Assembly (NCBI RefSeq): GCF_000023445.1
Contig: NC_012881.1
Location: 2,051,501-2,115,500 of the forward strand
Reading direction: 5' to 3'
Source of the DNA: Maridesulfovibrio salexigens DSM 2638
GTDB taxonomy: Bacteria; Desulfobacterota; Desulfovibrionia; Desulfovibrionales; Desulfovibrionaceae
DNA length: 64,000 nt
In this document: piece by piece, positions 25,181 through 33,674 of the stretch
Position numbering within the stretch: the first letter of the stretch is position 1
Layout: each line of letters starts with the position of its first letter
Notes under the pieces: model-generated
Seen by the model: the letters and a program-made list of their open reading frames with translations, nothing else
Told to the model about the DNA's origin: nothing
Database searches by the model: none
Made by a program: the position numbers and the translations under genes

Positions 25181-25741
25181 ATGATTTCTACTAAAGATTT
25201 TAGAAACGGACTTAAGATTGAGATTGACGGTAAACCTTATGAAATCGTTGAATTTCAGCATTTCAAACCCGGTAAGGGCGGCGCATTTGTTCGCACTAAG
25301 CTGCGTAACATGTTCACCGGCCGTATCACCGACCAGACTTTCCGCTCCGGTGAGAAAGTGAAAAAGCCCGACATGGCTACCAAAGAAATGCAGTATCTTT
25401 ATAAAGATGGTGAAGATTACGTACTCATGGATCTCGAATCCTACGAGCAGATGAACGTTGCTGCTGACGTTATCGCTACTGCTGGCGGTTTTCTTAAAGA
25501 AGGCGAAACCAACAAAGCTCTGCTTTACAATGGTGAGGTTATCGGTATTGAACTGCCTGCTTCCGTAATTCTTGAAGTAACCCAGACCGATCCCGGCGTA
25601 CAGGGCGACCGTGTAAGTAATGCAACCAAGCCCGCAACCCTCGAGACCGGCCTCGGTATCAACGTACCCCTGTTCATTAACGAAGGGGATAAGATCAAGG
25701 TAGATACTCGCTCCAGCGAATACCTCGGTCGTGAAAAGTAA
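25181..25741 (+). CDS. efp: Translation elongation factor P
   Basis: A 186-residue three-domain factor that relieves ribosomes stalled at polyproline. The N-terminal KOW-like domain carries [10 protein letters not shown] with Lys32, the residue modified in many bacteria. The OB domains follow, with [18 protein letters not shown] and the end [16 protein letters not shown] typical of the family. A GGAGG sits five bases before the ATG. Its codon use is strongly biased, as expected for an abundant factor. Confidence 0.97.
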   Translation: MISTKDFRNGLKIEIDGKPYEIVEFQHFKPGKGGAFVRTKLRNMFTGRITDQTFRSGEKVKKPDMATKEMQYLYKDGEDYVLMDLESYEQMNVAADVIATAGGFLKEGETNKALLYNGEVIGIELPASVILEVTQTDPGVQGDRVSNATKPATLETGLGINVPLFINEGDKIKVDTRSSEYLGREK

Positions 25742-25754
25742 TTAGCTCTTACTT

Positions 25755-25785
25755 CTTTCGGGGGGCTTCTGGCTCCCCGAAAATT
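25755..25785 (+). terminator. Possible terminator after efp
   Basis: CGGGGGGC pairs with GGCTCCCCG (with one G-T) across a short loop 15-45 bases past the efp stop. The following sequence is AAAATTG, so a proper T run is missing and the call is weak. Confidence 0.35.
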
Positions 25786-25810
25786 GAATATTCTGTCCAT
25801 CTATATATAG

Positions 25811-28090
25811 ATGGCGTTGCGCCAACCTGCCCCTATGCGGGAACAAACGGAGGATGAGACACTGCCAAGCGGAAAATTCGCAAAAGAGATTTCCGGCCTG
25901 TTCTGGATTTTTTTAGCCGCATTTCTTTTTATAAGCATGTACTCGTACCATCCGGGGGACCCAACCCTCAATCAGGCTGTCAGCGGCAGCTGGAAGGTTA
26001 AAAACCTTATCGGCCCAGCCGGATCATATGCCGCCGGGATTCTGGTTGAAATGCTTGGTCTCGGCTCATGGCTTATTCCGTTCTATTTTCTTTTTCTCGG
26101 GATCACTTCCTTTATTTCCGCACTTCGTCAGCCTTGGTGGCGTTGGATTGGACTGGTACTTCTTTACGTTTGCCTGCTTGCATGGTCTTCCCATCCGTGG
26201 CTGGTTGAATTTCAGAAGACTCTCGTCATTCACGAAGGCGGCTTTATTGGCGCGCTTCTTTCCAAATGGTCTTTTAAGTATCTCAAGCCCGTGGGTGCAT
26301 TCCTTTTCTGGATGTTCATGACTCTTGCCGGGATTCAGCTGACTTTGAATTTGAGTTGGGCTGCCATAGGCAAGAGGATTCGCTCTCTGCTTACTGATTT
26401 CTGGCTTAAGAACAAAGAACGTGTAGGTCGCAAAGCCAAGCGTATGCAGGCCGAGCAGAAGATTAAACGTGCTGAGCGTAAGAAGGCCAAGGCTGAAGCT
26501 AAAGCCCGCAAGGAAGCTGATTCTGAAGTTGAAGATGTAGATGCAGAAGAAGATGGCGATGTTCTCGTTCTCAAACCTTTTGCTGACAAGTCTGCCAAGA
26601 AAGAAAAAGCCAAGGCTAAACCTAAAAAGCCCAAAGCTAAGAAAATCGACACCAGCACTGATTTTCCGGCTCTCGATTTCCTCGCCGAACCAAAGGTTGC
26701 CGGGGTTCAATTTGATCCCAAAGACCTTGAAGAAAAGACCGAAGCCTTAAAGGTCTGCTTAAAGGATTTTAATATTGACGGTGAAGTTCAGAAGGTTATC
26801 CCCGGTCCGGTGGTAACCATGTTTGAATTTCGTCCCGCACCGGGCGTCAAGGTCAGCAAGATTGCTAACCTTACCGACGACCTCGCTCTCGCACTTAAAG
26901 CAACCGCTGTGCGTATCGAGGCTCCCATTCCGGGTAAGGATTCTGTCGGGATTGAAATTCCCAATGATAACCGTCAGACTGTTTACTTGCGCGAAATTTT
27001 CGAACACAGTTGTTTTACCAAGTCCAAGTCTGCGCTGACCATGGCCCTTGGTAAGGATATTCAAGGTGAACCTGTTTCTGCCGACCTCGCTAAGATGCCG
27101 CATCTGCTTGTTGCAGGGGCTACCGGGGCAGGTAAGAGTGTCTGCCTGAACGGTCTGCTCATGTCCATGCTCTACAAGGCCGGACCTGAGGAACTCAAGC
27201 TGCTGCTTATCGACCCCAAGCGCATTGAATTGGCTGTATATGCCAGCCTTCCACATCTTGTGCACCCCGTGGTTACAGACATGGCTCTTGCCAAGTCCGC
27301 GCTTGAATGGGCTGTTTTCGAGATGGACAAACGTTACGAGAACATGGCCCGCCTCGGTGTACGTAACATCGCCAGCTACAACGAAAAGCTTGCCAAGTCC
27401 GGTGATGATCTGCCTGAAGATTTGGAAGATCTCGAACCTATGCCATATTTGGTCATCATCGTTGATGAGCTTGCTGACCTTATGCTCACCGCAGGTAAGG
27501 ACGTTGAGATCAGCATCGTACGTCTCGCACAACTGGCCCGTGCTGCAGGGATTCATATTATTCTCGCTACCCAGCGTCCTTCTGTCGATGTCGTAACCGG
27601 ATTGATTAAGGCCAACTTCCCGACTCGTATTTCATTTCAGGTGACCTCCAAGCACGACTCGCGCACCATTCTTGATATGGTTGGTGCTGAGAAGTTGCTC
27701 GGACGCGGTGATATGCTGTTCAAGCCCAGCGGTTCCAAGCTGCGCAGGCTTCATGGTGCACTGGTAGAAGATGACGAGATCAAGGGTGTAGTAGATTTCT
27801 GGAAGAAGAAATATCCGCAGGATTTCGAACTTGATTTCACTGATTGGAAGGATTCCGGTTCTTCCGGTCCCGGTGCTGGTTCAATGCCAGGAGAGTCTGA
27901 CGATCCGGTTTACAACGAGGCTGTAGAGTTCGTTGTAGGGCAGGGCAAGGCTTCAATCTCCCTGTTGCAGCGCCGTTTCCGTATCGGTTTCAATAGAGCT
28001 GCCCGTTTCATCGAACAGATGGAGCAGGACGGTATCCTCGGACCGCAGGACGGCAGCAAGCCGCGTATAGTACTCGTGACTAAAGATTAG
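25811..28090 (+). CDS. ftsK: DNA translocase FtsK/SpoIIIE
   Basis: A 759-residue membrane-anchored DNA pump for chromosome segregation at division. Four membrane segments fill residues about 35-190, followed by a highly charged Lys/Ala/Glu linker (about 195-280). The motor has Walker A GATGAGKSV and Walker B YLVIIVDELADLM, and the gamma domain at the end (SISLLQRRFRIGFNRAARFI) reads KOPS-type sequences. The linker is short, as in SpoIIIE-type proteins. No clear SD precedes the ATG, and a later ATG seven codons on has none either. Confidence 0.95.
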   Translation: MALRQPAPMREQTEDETLPSGKFAKEISGLFWIFLAAFLFISMYSYHPGDPTLNQAVSGSWKVKNLIGPAGSYAAGILVEMLGLGSWLIPFYFLFLGITSFISALRQPWWRWIGLVLLYVCLLAWSSHPWLVEFQKTLVIHEGGFIGALLSKWSFKYLKPVGAFLFWMFMTLAGIQLTLNLSWAAIGKRIRSLLTDFWLKNKERVGRKAKRMQAEQKIKRAERKKAKAEAKARKEADSEVEDVDAEEDGDVLVLKPFADKSAKKEKAKAKPKKPKAKKIDTSTDFPALDFLAEPKVAGVQFDPKDLEEKTEALKVCLKDFNIDGEVQKVIPGPVVTMFEFRPAPGVKVSKIANLTDDLALALKATAVRIEAPIPGKDSVGIEIPNDNRQTVYLREIFEHSCFTKSKSALTMALGKDIQGEPVSADLAKMPHLLVAGATGAGKSVCLNGLLMSMLYKAGPEELKLLLIDPKRIELAVYASLPHLVHPVVTDMALAKSALEWAVFEMDKRYENMARLGVRNIASYNEKLAKSGDDLPEDLEDLEPMPYLVIIVDELADLMLTAGKDVEISIVRLAQLARAAGIHIILATQRPSVDVVTGLIKANFPTRISFQVTSKHDSRTILDMVGAEKLLGRGDMLFKPSGSKLRRLHGALVEDDEIKGVVDFWKKKYPQDFELDFTDWKDSGSSGPGAGSMPGESDDPVYNEAVEFVVGQGKASISLLQRRFRIGFNRAARFIEQMEQDGILGPQDGSKPRIVLVTKD

Positions 28091-28115
28091 AAATCTTTAA
28101 AACGTTAATGTTTAG

Positions 28116-28150
28116 GACCGCAATATTAAATAATATTGCGGTCTTTTTTG
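28116..28150 (+). terminator. Terminator of ftsK
   Basis: GACCGCAATATT pairs with AATATTGCGGTC around AAAT, followed by TTTTTT. It lies 26 bases after the ftsK stop. Confidence 0.88.
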
Positions 28151-28154
28151 TGGG

Positions 28155-28622
28155 CTAACCCCAGATAAATTTAAAAGGACAACAGTCTCCACCTTCTGCG
28201 AGGGTTGTTTCTCTAATCATGCTCAGTTTATCGCTGTAGCCTTTGGCAAAAGGCTCGTCTCGGGAACAGGAGAGCAGGGTGCAGAGTTCTTCCGGTAAAC
28301 CCATTTCTCGGTAGGATTCCTGATAGCGGCAGCGGGTTACTTTGATTGTCAATTCATTGCCGTTAATTGAGATGTCTGCAACCTCTATGGCATCATCTTT
28401 TTTCCATATCTCAACTACAGTTGCGAAATGCTCAAGATTTGGTGTATCTACGGATGCTGCAAATGATTGTCCCGCTTTACGGGCTGATTTTTGCAGGTTT
28501 TCGGTTATGACTTTCAGGGCTTGCTCTTTGCCGAACTGCTCGCTCATGGTTGCATAGAGTTCGTCGTAGAGCTCGGCTTCGATAAGTCTGCGGGAAATTT
28601 GTGATACAGGTTGTACTTTCAT
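28155..28622 (-). CDS. L-2-amino-thiazoline-4-carboxylic acid hydrolase-like protein
   Basis: A 155-residue cytoplasmic protein resembling the ATC hydrolase family (PF14196), whose founding member opens a thiazoline ring in cysteine synthesis from racemic ATC. The C-terminal half has the family cysteine/arginine pattern: VTRCRYQESYREMGLPEELC, SCSRDEPFAKGY, and GGDCCPFKFIW at the end. Many members are stand-alone proteins of unknown substrate in anaerobes. It diverges from lolA. The family call is good, the substrate is not known. Confidence 0.72.
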   Translation of the reverse strand: MKVQPVSQISRRLIEAELYDELYATMSEQFGKEQALKVITENLQKSARKAGQSFAASVDTPNLEHFATVVEIWKKDDAIEVADISINGNELTIKVTRCRYQESYREMGLPEELCTLLSCSRDEPFAKGYSDKLSMIRETTLAEGGDCCPFKFIWG

Positions 28623-28682
28623 AATTAATCCAAAAGAGTTAAAGACTGTTTTGTAGATGAACCCGAATTCACGAGGAGAATA

Positions 28683-29327
28683 ATGCGATTCAGGATTTTA
28701 ATACTTGTTATCTCGGCTTTGATTTCATTCAGCTCAATTGCCTTGGCAGATGAACTGACTACCGAGATTCAGAAAACATACGATTCAATTAAAACTTTCA
28801 AAGCTGATTTTACTCAGACTTTGACCAATGCCGCAAGTAAGGAACAGGATATCCGTTCCGGTAAAATTACTTTCAAGCAGCCCTCATTGCTTCGTTGGGA
28901 ATCAATTAAGCCGGAACCGGAGCTGTTGATAGTGGGTGAATCAACTGTCTGGGATTATTTTCCAGAAGACGAATTGGCTCTTAAGTATCGTACTCAGCAG
29001 CTTTTTAATTCTAAAACCATGATCAAGTTTATCTCCGGGCAGGCCAAGCTCGAAGAAGATTTCGTGGTCGAGAATCAGGGTGAAGACAACGGGCTGATCA
29101 AGCTTAAACTGTTGCCCCTTGAGCCCGAAACAGGCATGGTGCTTGCCTTTGCGTGGATTGATCCGGAGAAGAAAATGATGCGCAAGGTGTTGGTGGTCGA
29201 CTTTTACGGTAATGGAAATGAAGTCTTCATGGACAATATCGAAATTGACCCCGAAGTTGATGATGCGCAGTTCCAGTTTACTCCGCCTCAAGGAGTGAAT
29301 GTGGAAGATAATACGCAGAATCAGTAG
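28683..29327 (+). CDS. lolA: Outer-membrane lipoprotein carrier LolA
   Basis: A 214-residue periplasmic chaperone that carries lipoproteins across the periplasm to the outer membrane. Signal peptide MRFRILILVISALISFSSIALA is followed by TTEIQKTYDSIKTFKADFTQTL, GKITFKQPSLLRWES and DEEL-type strands (PEDELALKYRTQQL) of the LolA barrel. The size is normal. No lolB is adjacent, as is common in deltaproteobacteria. Confidence 0.92.
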   Translation: MRFRILILVISALISFSSIALADELTTEIQKTYDSIKTFKADFTQTLTNAASKEQDIRSGKITFKQPSLLRWESIKPEPELLIVGESTVWDYFPEDELALKYRTQQLFNSKTMIKFISGQAKLEEDFVVENQGEDNGLIKLKLLPLEPETGMVLAFAWIDPEKKMMRKVLVVDFYGNGNEVFMDNIEIDPEVDDAQFQFTPPQGVNVEDNTQNQ

Positions 29328-29340
29328 TTAAGACTGCACG

Positions 29341-29380
29341 AAAAAAGCCCGGATTTGATTATCAAATCCGGGCTTTTTTT
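29341..29380 (+). terminator. Terminator of lolA
   Basis: AAAAAAGCCCGGATTTGAT and its complement form a 17-bp stem around a short loop, ending in seven T. It probably works in both directions. Confidence 0.9.
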
Positions 29381-29395
29381 ATTTAGTTCTGATTT

Positions 29396-29447
29396 GCAGC
29401 AACTCCGTTGCGGAGCCTTACTAAAAGGCTTTAAGCCGCCGGAGGCA
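29396..29447. repeat. Short copy of dispersed repeat (CCGCCGGAGGCA type)
   Basis: The stretch GCGGAGCCTTACTAAAAGG...TTTAAGCCGCCGGAGGCA shares its ends with the longer copies at 30281-30372 and 50138-50238, but lacks their central hairpin. It lies directly after the stop of the pseudouridine synthase gene. Confidence 0.6.
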
Positions 29448-29450
29448 AAT

Positions 29451-30206
29451 TTACTTCATTTTTAAATCTTTCTTCAATAAAGTAAGTTCTTTTGCCGAGA
29501 GCTCGCGCCATTTTCCGGGCTTTAGGGCGCCCAATTCAATTCGTCCTTGGCGAACTCTTTTGAGTCGCAGGATGGTCTTATCAAATTCACCGAACATGCG
29601 CCTGATCTGGCGGTTGATGCCTTGGCGCAGTTCCATCTCATATTTGGTGGTTTCACCAACTTCAGAAATAGCTTTGATTTTTACCGGAGCGAGAAGCTCT
29701 CCTTTGTCTTCTAGGTACATGCCGTTTTGCATGACGGAGAGTTCTTTTTCGGATAGCTTTCCTCGAATGGTCACGTGATAAATTTTGGGCAGGTGCCACT
29801 TAGGGTGGGTCATGCGGTTACAGAGTTCACCGTCAGTGGTCAGCAGGAGCATGCCTTCAGAGTAAAAGTCGAGTCTGCCTACAGGAAAGACCCTGCGGTT
29901 GATTACATCCGGCGGTAACAGGTCGAGTACAGTTTTTCGGCCTTGCGGATCTTTAGCTGTGGTCACGGTCTCGATGGTTTTGTGCAGCAGAATGTAGAGG
30001 TCTTTGGACTTTTCGTCATGCTGAACAAGCTTGCCGTTGACTTCCACACGATCATTATCAGGATCAACCTGAATACCGGGAGAATCCGCAAGCTCACCGT
30101 TTACCTTTACCTTGCCCTTCTGGACAAGTTCATCCGCTCCGCGCCGGGAGGCTATCCCCGCAGAAGCAATATATTTATTGAGTCTGATTGTTGTTTTTTC
30201 AGTCAT
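29451..30206 (-). CDS. rluB: 23S/16S rRNA pseudouridine synthase, RluB/RsuA family
   Basis: A 251-residue enzyme. The N-terminal S4 RNA-binding domain (IRLNKYIASAGIASRRGADELVQKGKV) is followed by the catalytic domain with the family motif GRLDFYSEGMLLLTTDGEL, whose Asp is the nucleophile, and RQGINRQIRRMFGEFDKTI. It most resembles RluB (U2605 in 23S rRNA), though RsuA is not excluded on sequence alone. It is a single gene. Confidence 0.88.
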   Translation of the reverse strand: MTEKTTIRLNKYIASAGIASRRGADELVQKGKVKVNGELADSPGIQVDPDNDRVEVNGKLVQHDEKSKDLYILLHKTIETVTTAKDPQGRKTVLDLLPPDVINRRVFPVGRLDFYSEGMLLLTTDGELCNRMTHPKWHLPKIYHVTIRGKLSEKELSVMQNGMYLEDKGELLAPVKIKAISEVGETTKYEMELRQGINRQIRRMFGEFDKTILRLKRVRQGRIELGALKPGKWRELSAKELTLLKKDLKMK

Positions 30207-30280
30207 TTGGTCTCAAGCGTTAAAGAGTGCAGTCCCTGTTTGTAGCAAAACTTTTAACCCAGCAAGAAATATAAGTTGCC

Positions 30281-30372
30281 GGTAGCAAAGCTTATTAAAA
30301 AGTTTTGAAGGGATGGGGTCTGGGGAAGGAAGCTTTTTCCAAAAGTTTCCTTTCCCCAGCCGTCGGAGGCAT
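30281..30372. repeat. Dispersed intergenic repeat, copy A
   Basis: It begins GGTAGCAAAGCTTATTAAAA, has a hairpin centred on GGAAGCTTTTTCCAAAAGTTTCC and ends GCCGTCGGAGGCAT, two bases before the yedF stop. It aligns with 50138-50238 over about 95 bases, in the same orientation. Confidence 0.75.
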
Positions 30373-30374
30373 TC

Positions 30375-30995
30375 TTAAGCTTTTATAACCTTGCTGGCAA
30401 GCTGCATGCTGGTGACTACGTCGAGCATGTTTGTGGTTTCGCCTACTTTCTTCTTATCGAGGAGGTCGAAATGGTCAAGGCAGGTTCCGCAAACAAGAAT
30501 GGATACGCCTGCTTTTTCAAGGTCTTGTAGTTTTTCAAGGCATTTGCTGCCTTCGGTAGCCAGTTTTACCGCACCGTTAACCATGATGATTCTCCAGAGG
30601 GAATCACCAAGCTCGGGCAGGGTGGAAAGGAAGTTGAACATCAGACCGGCACCCAGTTTATCATCACCGCTGCCTAAAACATCGCTGTTCAGAAAAACGA
30701 GGGTCTTGCTTCCTACATTGGAAAGTTCTTCAGCGCTCATGACTTCACACACTTCGCATTCAGCGGAGGGTTCAGCTGAAATGTTTTTCTTTCCTTTGAC
30801 TACGAACAGGTTGTCTTTTTCCTTTACGCTGACTTCATAGCCTTTGGTGGCCATGAAACGGGAGACATTTTCTTTTGCCGCTTCATTATCGACAGTGATT
30901 TTGATTTTTGCGGGATTTTCGGATTCAATAGCATTCTTGCATTTGAGTACGGGCTGTGGACAGGGTAAACCTTTGCAATCTATTTTTACTGACAT
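30375..30995 (-). CDS. yedF: Selenium metabolism protein YedF (TusA + DsrE-like domains)
   Basis: A 206-residue protein. Residues 1-75 form a TusA-like fold with the conserved CPxP site in DCKGLPCPQPVLKCK. Residues about 90-205 are DsrE/F-like (KTLVFLNSDVLGSG, WRIIMVNGAVKLATEG, SILVCGTCLDHFDL). Such fusions are found in selenium-using anaerobes and are named YedF; their exact reaction is not known. It fits the selenocysteine formate dehydrogenase in this window. A good SD (GGAG) precedes the ATG. Confidence 0.88.
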   Translation of the reverse strand: MSVKIDCKGLPCPQPVLKCKNAIESENPAKIKITVDNEAAKENVSRFMATKGYEVSVKEKDNLFVVKGKKNISAEPSAECEVCEVMSAEELSNVGSKTLVFLNSDVLGSGDDKLGAGLMFNFLSTLPELGDSLWRIIMVNGAVKLATEGSKCLEKLQDLEKAGVSILVCGTCLDHFDLLDKKKVGETTNMLDVVTSMQLASKVIKA

Positions 30996-31182
30996 TTAAA
31001 ATCTCCTTCTATTTTTTTAAAGATAACAGGGGCAAATTTGTGGTCAAATTGATTTATTCAATGGAAAAGCTCTAAAGTGATCAGTCAGATCTATCTTAGC
31101 AGAATAGACACTTGCGATTGAAGCCAATGAGAAGTAAGGAAAAAGCGCAATCGGCGTTCAGCCACAATAAAGGAGTTCTAAT

Positions 31183-32946
31183 TTGCCTAAAGGCGGAAAA
31201 TACAGCTATCTGAAAAACAAACATCTTATTAAGAGATGTCTTTCATATTTCGGACCGTACAAGTTCAAGATTTTCATTGCATTTGTATCTATGGCAATCG
31301 TTGCAGCAGCGACTGCTGCGACCGCGTACCTGATCCAGCCCGCGATGGATGATATCTTCATCAATAAGGACCGCGAGGCTCTTAAGCTGGTCCCAATCGC
31401 TTTTGTTCTGGTCATGTTGATCAAAGGTGTTTTTAGGTTTTTACAGACTTATTTGATGAACAGCACCGGTCTGTTGGTGCTTGAACGTCTCAGAAACGAT
31501 CTTTTTAATAAAATTATATGCCTGCCCATGAATTTCTTTGAAGAAAGTCAGGTGGGTATGCTTATGTCCCGTATTCTGAACGATGTTATTGAAATCCGGG
31601 CCAGCCTTCCTTCATTTATTATGATGATTCGCGAGGCCTGCACCATCATCTGTTTGATCGGTTTGGTTTTTTATCGCGATCCATATCTGGCTGCATTTGC
31701 AGTTCTGGTTTTGCCGCTGGCAATTTTCCCGTTTTTTTATTTTGGTCGCAAGCTTCGTAAGCTGGGCCGTAAGAACCAAAGCAAAATTTCGGATATTAAC
31801 GCTTTGCTGCAAGAAAGTTTCAGCGGGGTAAAGGTTATTAAAGCCTTTGCTAACGAAAAGCGTGAAACAGGAAAATTCAAAGAAGAGAACGGTCGTTTGG
31901 TCAGGATTGCTATCAAAGAAGTCCTGAACAGTGAGCTTTCCTCCCGTATCATGGAGATTGTCGGGGCCATCGGTATTGGGCTTGTGCTTTGGTACGGCGG
32001 TTCGCAGGTAATTGAAGGTCACTCTACACCAGGTACTTTCTTTTCTTTCATTGCCGCGCTGGTAATGCTTTATGAGCCAATCAAGAAAATGAACACCTCT
32101 AACCACACCATTCAGCGAGCGCTCGCCGGTGCGGAAAGGGTCTTTGAGATTCTTGATTCTCCGAAAATCAATGTTGAGCAGGGTGGATCCGTAGAGTGGG
32201 AACAGGATTTCAAAAAGCTTGAAATTAAAGACCTGACCTTCAGCTATCCTTCGTCCGAAAAAACTGTTCTGGATAATATTAATCTTGATGTTGAAGCAGG
32301 GCAGAAGATTGCCATTGTCGGTCCCAGTGGATCTGGCAAAACAACTCTGGTGAATTTGATACCCCGTTTTTACGATGCCACCGAAGGTTCTATTGCAATT
32401 AACGGCAGGGCGGTCAGTGAGTATACCTTGAAGTCTCTGCGTTTGAATATCGGTATGGTTTCGCAGGAAACCTTCCTGTTTAATGCTTCTGTACGTGATA
32501 ACATTGCCTATGTAAGTCAGGATGCTTCTATTGAAGATGTACAGCAGAGTGCAAAGAATGCTTATGCTCATGAGTTTGTTGAAAAGCTTTCCGAAGGTTA
32601 CGAGACTATGGTCGGTGAACGCGGAGTAAGGCTTTCCGGCGGACAGAAACAGCGTCTGACTATTGCTCGTGCATTGCTCAAGAACCCTCCGCTGCTCATT
32701 CTTGATGAGGCCACCAGTGCCCTTGATACCGAAGCGGAACGCATTGTACAGATGGCCCTTGAAAATCTCATGAAAGACAGAACCAGTATTGTTATCGCTC
32801 ACAGGCTTTCCACTGTACTTTCAGCTGATGTGATCGTGGTCATGGAAAAAGGCAAGATTGTTTCCAAAGGCAGCCATAAGAAGCTTTTGGAAAAATGTCC
32901 GCTGTACATCAAGCTTTATAACATGCAGTTTCAGGATAACGCTTAG
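31183..32946 (+). CDS. msbA: Lipid A export ATP-binding/permease protein MsbA
   Basis: A 587-residue half-transporter that flips lipid A-core across the inner membrane. The start is TTG with AAGGAG upstream. Six membrane helices (residues about 25-320) are followed by the ATPase with Walker A GPSGSGKTT, signature LSGGQKQR, Walker B LLILDEATSALD and the H-loop VIAHRLS. It is followed two bases later by a DUF374 acyltransferase, a pairing that supports a lipid A role. Confidence 0.93.
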   Translation: MPKGGKYSYLKNKHLIKRCLSYFGPYKFKIFIAFVSMAIVAAATAATAYLIQPAMDDIFINKDREALKLVPIAFVLVMLIKGVFRFLQTYLMNSTGLLVLERLRNDLFNKIICLPMNFFEESQVGMLMSRILNDVIEIRASLPSFIMMIREACTIICLIGLVFYRDPYLAAFAVLVLPLAIFPFFYFGRKLRKLGRKNQSKISDINALLQESFSGVKVIKAFANEKRETGKFKEENGRLVRIAIKEVLNSELSSRIMEIVGAIGIGLVLWYGGSQVIEGHSTPGTFFSFIAALVMLYEPIKKMNTSNHTIQRALAGAERVFEILDSPKINVEQGGSVEWEQDFKKLEIKDLTFSYPSSEKTVLDNINLDVEAGQKIAIVGPSGSGKTTLVNLIPRFYDATEGSIAINGRAVSEYTLKSLRLNIGMVSQETFLFNASVRDNIAYVSQDASIEDVQQSAKNAYAHEFVEKLSEGYETMVGERGVRLSGGQKQRLTIARALLKNPPLLILDEATSALDTEAERIVQMALENLMKDRTSIVIAHRLSTVLSADVIVVMEKGKIVSKGSHKKLLEKCPLYIKLYNMQFQDNA

Positions 32947-32948
32947 TT

Positions 32949-33593
32949 ATGAAAATCAAGATTGATCCGGTCATATTCGCACCGCAGGTTGCCTTTCTTT
33001 ACCGTTGGTGGGTGCGTTCCATGCGTTTTGATATCAGAGGATATGAAAATATCATCGAACCGCACAAACAGGGCAAGCCGCTTATGTTGGCTTTGTGGCA
33101 TAATGAGCTGTTCAGCCTGATCGGTCTTGGATTTTTGGAAAAATTGCCGTTGGTAACTATGGCTAGCGACAGTAAAGATGGGCAGATCATAACCGAAGTG
33201 CTTGAGCGTATCGGCTATGAAGTTGCACGTGGTTCTTCCACTCGCGGCGGATTGAAAGCCATGCTCGGAGTAGCACGGATCATGCGCAAGAAAGGTAAGA
33301 TCGGCGCTATCACCATGGATGGTCCCAAAGGACCGCGCCATGAAGTAAAGTCCGGAATTCTGGCAATTGCCCAGAAAACAGGGGCTTCTATCATTCCTAT
33401 GAGGGCTTATCCTTCAAAACCTGTTGTTTTTGAGAAGTCTTGGGACAAATTTGAATTGCCTAAGCCGTTCATGCCATGCAAAGTCTTGTTGGGAGAACCT
33501 TTTGAGGTTACCTCGCAAAAGCTTGATGAAGAAATTCTGGCTAGCGAAGCCCGTCGCCTTGAAGCGATCATGGCAAGTATGACGCTGGACTAG
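32949..33593 (+). CDS. DUF374 lysophospholipid acyltransferase-family protein
   Basis: A 214-residue protein without a signal peptide but with a hydrophobic N-terminus. It matches the DUF374 group of the PlsC/LPLAT superfamily: LALWHNELFS (acceptor His), ASDSKDG, VARGSSTRGG and DGPKGPRHEVKSG. These proteins are thought to add acyl chains, and many sit beside msbA or lipid A genes, as here (two-base gap). The acceptor is probably a lipid A precursor, by context only. Confidence 0.85.
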   Translation: MKIKIDPVIFAPQVAFLYRWWVRSMRFDIRGYENIIEPHKQGKPLMLALWHNELFSLIGLGFLEKLPLVTMASDSKDGQIITEVLERIGYEVARGSSTRGGLKAMLGVARIMRKKGKIGAITMDGPKGPRHEVKSGILAIAQKTGASIIPMRAYPSKPVVFEKSWDKFELPKPFMPCKVLLGEPFEVTSQKLDEEILASEARRLEAIMASMTLD

Positions 33594-33615
33594 TTCTCAT
33601 TGTTATAGATTTTAA

Positions 33616-33653
33616 AAGTCGCCCTGTTCCGAATGGAGCAGGGCGACTTTTTG
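33616..33653 (+). terminator. Terminator after the DUF374 gene
   Basis: AAGTCGCCCTG pairs with CAGGGCGACTT across TTCCGAATGGAG, followed by TTTTTG. Confidence 0.88.
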
Positions 33654-33674
33654 TTTGGTTGAGTTTAGATCGTA

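Noticed and set aside
26759-27556. Long minus-strand open frame inside ftsK
   Set aside because: It is a shadow of the strongly biased ftsK frame, without SD or family similarity.
31612-32802. 396-codon minus-strand frame inside msbA
   Set aside because: It is antisense to a clear ABC transporter frame and lacks recognisable protein features.
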